From the NCBI RefSeq assembly GCF_001718835.1, contig NZ_CP013442.1, forward strand, positions 124,001-188,000: a stretch of DNA of 64,000 bases. Reading direction: 5' to 3'. A program made the translations under genes and the position numbers. The notes below the pieces were generated by a model that had not been told where the DNA came from, searched no databases, and saw only the letters and a program-made list of their open reading frames with translations. Source of the stretch: Burkholderia cepacia (lineage in GTDB: Bacteria; Pseudomonadota; Gammaproteobacteria; Burkholderiales; Burkholderiaceae). This document shows, piece after piece, positions 61,526 to 64,000 of this stretch (positions are counted from its first letter, which is position 1; every line of letters begins with the position of its first letter).

Positions 61526-63099
61526 TGCAGGCGCTGGTTCGCACCGCCCTGATCGGCACCGCAAACGTGAGTGCGGATGTCTCGACGATTGCCGAAATCG
61601 ACGGGCAACTGCCCGCCGCCGCCAGCCCGGAACGACGCCTGCTGTGGCAGGCGGGCTGCATGGCCGTCTACGGCGCTGCCGGCCGCGTGCCGGTTTCGGC
61701 CACGGCGCAACCGGCAGCCGAGCCGGACCCGGTGCCGGAAACGCCGGTCACGTTGACGCCCATCCTGACGTCGGCCATTGCGGGCGAGCTGGGCGGCCTG
61801 GCCGAATGGCTGGTGGCGCGCATGACGCGCGCGAACTGGCGCCTTCCGCATGCGCTGCTGCCGTCCGTGTTCGCGAGACCGGCACGGTTGGACGTGTGGT
61901 GGCCCGTCATCGGGCGGCGCGGGCATTGGCTGGCCTCGCAGCATCCCGAGTGGCAGGCGCTGCTGGCCGCCAGACAGGCCCCGGCCGACGACGACGCGAC
62001 CTTGCTGCAAGCGTGGGACGAGGGCGACACGGCGGCGCGCGTGCGCGCGCTGACTGCGCTGCGTCGCCGCGATGCGGCCCGCGCGCGCGATGCGTTGAAC
62101 GCCGTGCTGCCGAAGGAAAAGGCCGAGCAGCGTCAGGCGTTCGTGGCGGTCTTGCAGCACGGCTTGTCGTCGGCCGATGAACCGATGCTGGAGCGCCTGC
62201 TGGACGACCGCAGCCAGGCGGTGCGCCAGAGTGCCGCCGAACTGCTGCTGCGGCTGCCCGAATCGGCGCTGGTCAAGCGCATGGAAGCGCGTGCCGACGC
62301 TTGCGTGCGCTGGCAGCCCGTCGGGGCGGCAAGCGGCGCCGTGTCGCGGCTGGTCGCGATGCTCGGCAAACGCGCCGAGCCGGTCCTTCAGCTCGAGGTG
62401 CCTGCCGAATTGCCCAAGGACTGGGAGCGGGACGGCGTCGCCGCCAAGCCGCCGCCGGGCGAAGGTCAGCGTGCGTTCTGGCTGCGCCAGCTGGTTGCGG
62501 CGATTGCGCCCGCGCGCTGGTCCGCGTCGGCGGCGACGACGCCTGACGGCGCACTGAACGTGATGGCAGCGCACGAATGGGCCGACGCGCTGCTGGCCGG
62601 CTGTGCCGCTGCCGCTTGCCGCCACGGCGACGCCGATTGGGCCGAACCGCTGCTCCGTCGCGCGCTGGCCGATGCCAACGTGCTGCATCCGTACCAGGAA
62701 CGCCTGTGGCAAGTGGTGCGCGCGGACGCGCGTGTCGAGATGGTGTGCCGCCAGTTGACCCTCGGCAATCGGTACGTGGCCCGCCGCGGCCTGGAGGCGA
62801 TGTCCGCACCGTGGCCGAACGCGGTGGTCAGCGCCGTCGCCAGCGCGGCGCTCGATGCTTGGCGCGCCCGGCGTGAAGCCGGCGACACCCGACAGCACGA
62901 CGACGTGACCGGCCTGATCGAGCTGGCGCTCCTGCGCGTGCAGGACGCTGACCTCGCCGTGCTCGACCCGGTCGTCGACGTGTACGCCGGTAGCCTTTCG
63001 GCAGCGCCCGCCGACGCGATTTTCAATCTCGACCGCGCGAGGGGCATCGTCGCCCTCGCGCATGCAAGACGAACCTTCATCAAGGAGATGCCGCTATGA
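61525..63099 (+). CDS. DUF5691 helical-repeat protein
   Basis: This 524-aa protein starts one base into the SWIM gene's stop (TGATG). It looks like a HEAT-type helical solenoid: repeated helices such as LLQAWDEGDTAARVRALTAL, MLERLLDDRSQAVRQSAAEL and LLLRLPESALVKRMEARADA. The Trp-rich N-terminal part (RLLWQAGCMAVYGAAGRVPV) is the family signature as I recall it. It probably serves as a scaffold or client-binding partner for the AAA+ protein; that role is inferred from conserved gene order. Confidence 0.75.
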   Translation: MQALVRTALIGTANVSADVSTIAEIDGQLPAAASPERRLLWQAGCMAVYGAAGRVPVSATAQPAAEPDPVPETPVTLTPILTSAIAGELGGLAEWLVARMTRANWRLPHALLPSVFARPARLDVWWPVIGRRGHWLASQHPEWQALLAARQAPADDDATLLQAWDEGDTAARVRALTALRRRDAARARDALNAVLPKEKAEQRQAFVAVLQHGLSSADEPMLERLLDDRSQAVRQSAAELLLRLPESALVKRMEARADACVRWQPVGAASGAVSRLVAMLGKRAEPVLQLEVPAELPKDWERDGVAAKPPPGEGQRAFWLRQLVAAIAPARWSASAATTPDGALNVMAAHEWADALLAGCAAAACRHGDADWAEPLLRRALADANVLHPYQERLWQVVRADARVEMVCRQLTLGNRYVARRGLEAMSAPWPNAVVSAVASAALDAWRARREAGDTRQHDDVTGLIELALLRVQDADLAVLDPVVDVYAGSLSAAPADAIFNLDRARGIVALAHARRTFIKEMPL

Positions 63100-64000
63100 C
63101 GGCCAACCTCAACACCGTGCTGCGCAAACACGCCGAAGTGCAATATGCGGAGGAACTGGCCGAACTGGCGCGGCACGACCAGCGCCAGCGGCCGGCCAAC
63201 TGGAAGCTGTCGCCGTGGGCGGTGAAGACCTACCTGCTCGGCGGCAAGCTGGACAACGGTTTCGAGGTCACGCCCAAGTACATCGGCAGCGGCCGGCTGA
63301 TCGAGATCGCCGTGGCGACGCTGGCTACCGACCGTGCGTTGCTGCTGTACGGCGTGCCGGGCACGGCCAAGAGCTGGGTGTCGGAACACCTCGCCGCCGC
63401 GATCAGCGGCGACTCGACCTTGCTGATTCAGGGGACGGCCGGCACGGACGAGACGGCCCTGCGCTACGGCTGGAACTACGCGCGCCTGCTGGCGGAAGGC
63501 CCGACGGAACAGGCGCTGGTGCCGAGCCCGATGCTCAACGCGATGCGCGACGGCAAGCTCGCGCGGCTGGAAGAAATGACGCGCGTGCCGAGCGAAGTGC
63601 AGGACACGCTGATCACGCTGCTGTCGGAGAAGACCCTGCCGGTGCCCGAGCTGGGCATCGAGGTACAGGCGCAGCGCGGCTTCAACGTGATCGCGACGGC
63701 CAACAACCGCGACCGCGGCGTGAACGAAATGTCGTCGGCGCTGATGCGCCGCTTCAACACGGTGATCCTCCCCACGCCGGACAGCTTCGACGAGGAAGTC
63801 GCCATCGTCAGCCGCCGCGTGGAGGAACTGGGCCGCGCACTCGAACTGCCGGCCGAGAAGCCGGCGCTCGAAGAAGTGCGACGCGTCGTGGCCGTGTTCC
63901 GCGAGCTGCGCAGCGGCCTGACCGAAGACGGCAAGACCAAGCTGAAATCTCCCAGCGGCACGCTGTCCACCGCCGAGGCGATTTCGGTGCTGGGGCACGG
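63096..64000 (+). CDS. MoxR-type AAA+ ATPase (cut by window end)
   Basis: This frame is open to the last base, with 301 full codons read. The ATG at 63096 overlaps the DUF5691 stop by four bases. Walker A is GVPGTAKS at residues 86-93. The Walker B region is LARLEEMTRVPSEVQDTLIT, followed by sensor FNVIATANNRDRGVNEMSSA and an arginine-finger stretch ALMRRFNTVILP. These are MoxR-family signatures; the helix inserted after Walker B is typical. MoxR ATPases remodel protein complexes, usually with a VWA partner, which would be expected just past the window. Residue E in place of D before the catalytic E is the family's variant. Confidence 0.92.
   Translation, partial: MTANLNTVLRKHAEVQYAEELAELARHDQRQRPANWKLSPWAVKTYLLGGKLDNGFEVTPKYIGSGRLIEIAVATLATDRALLLYGVPGTAKSWVSEHLAAAISGDSTLLIQGTAGTDETALRYGWNYARLLAEGPTEQALVPSPMLNAMRDGKLARLEEMTRVPSEVQDTLITLLSEKTLPVPELGIEVQAQRGFNVIATANNRDRGVNEMSSALMRRFNTVILPTPDSFDEEVAIVSRRVEELGRALELPAEKPALEEVRRVVAVFRELRSGLTEDGKTKLKSPSGTLSTAEAISVLGH

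Noticed and set aside
1..64000. CRISPR arrays, insertion sequences and RNA genes
   Set aside because: No regularly spaced identical repeats, no transposase-like frame, no IS-type terminal repeats and no tRNA or rRNA sequence were noticed on reading. A covariance-model scan would be needed to exclude small RNAs.

Overview
The window reads as high-GC beta-proteobacterial chromosome, most likely Burkholderia (cepacia-complex type). The grounds are strong G/C at third codon positions, Burkholderia-style T6SS gene content with a TagK-like gene, tightly packed operons with many ATGA overlaps, and few strong intergenic signals. No rRNA, tRNA or CRISPR array was seen. The first and last genes run off the window.

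1-9.0 kb (minus strand): a metal-handling island. A bufferin-type RiPP operon (bufA precursor, bufB MNIO oxidase, bufC partner) is followed by a 13-Cys Csp-type copper-storage protein, a His-rich DUF2946 protein and a partial outer-membrane channel-like protein. Upstream lies a second minus-strand group: a DUF2946-like membrane protein, a PepSY membrane protein with a His/Met-rich loop, a TonB-dependent receptor split by a frameshift, and a 57-aa membrane protein.

9.1-12.5 kb (minus): a three-gene natural-product operon with an isonitrile synthase (IsnA/PvcA family), an Fe/2-oxoglutarate dioxygenase (IsnB/PvcB family) and an FAD monooxygenase. It sits behind an unusually AT-rich leader. 12.95-15.8 kb holds an exported beta-propeller protein and an unrecognised WG-like protein.

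16-37.4 kb: a complete type VI secretion system in two divergent arms. The minus arm is tssH-tssB-tssC-hcp-tssJ-tssK-tssL-tssM. The plus arm is tagK-tssE-tssF-tssG-tssA-vgrG. The 636-bp divergent region carries four TGTCTC elements arranged as two pairs. 37.4-43.6 kb is a VgrG-linked cargo module: DUF2169/pentapeptide adaptor, a second pentapeptide protein, DUF3540, a PAAR-like DUF4150 protein, a 77-aa protein and a 436-aa unknown. A surE gene faces it.

45-59.4 kb (plus): a second, partial T6SS island. It has a VgrG, a two-domain peptidoglycan-hydrolase-like effector, one or two exported immunity candidates in an AT-rich patch, PAAR, a membrane protein, a TssM paralogue without a P-loop, a TssF paralogue and a 390-aa unknown. 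59.5-64 kb: a GNAT acetyltransferase, then SWIM, DUF5691 and MoxR AAA+ genes overlapping by 1-4 bases, cut off by the window end.
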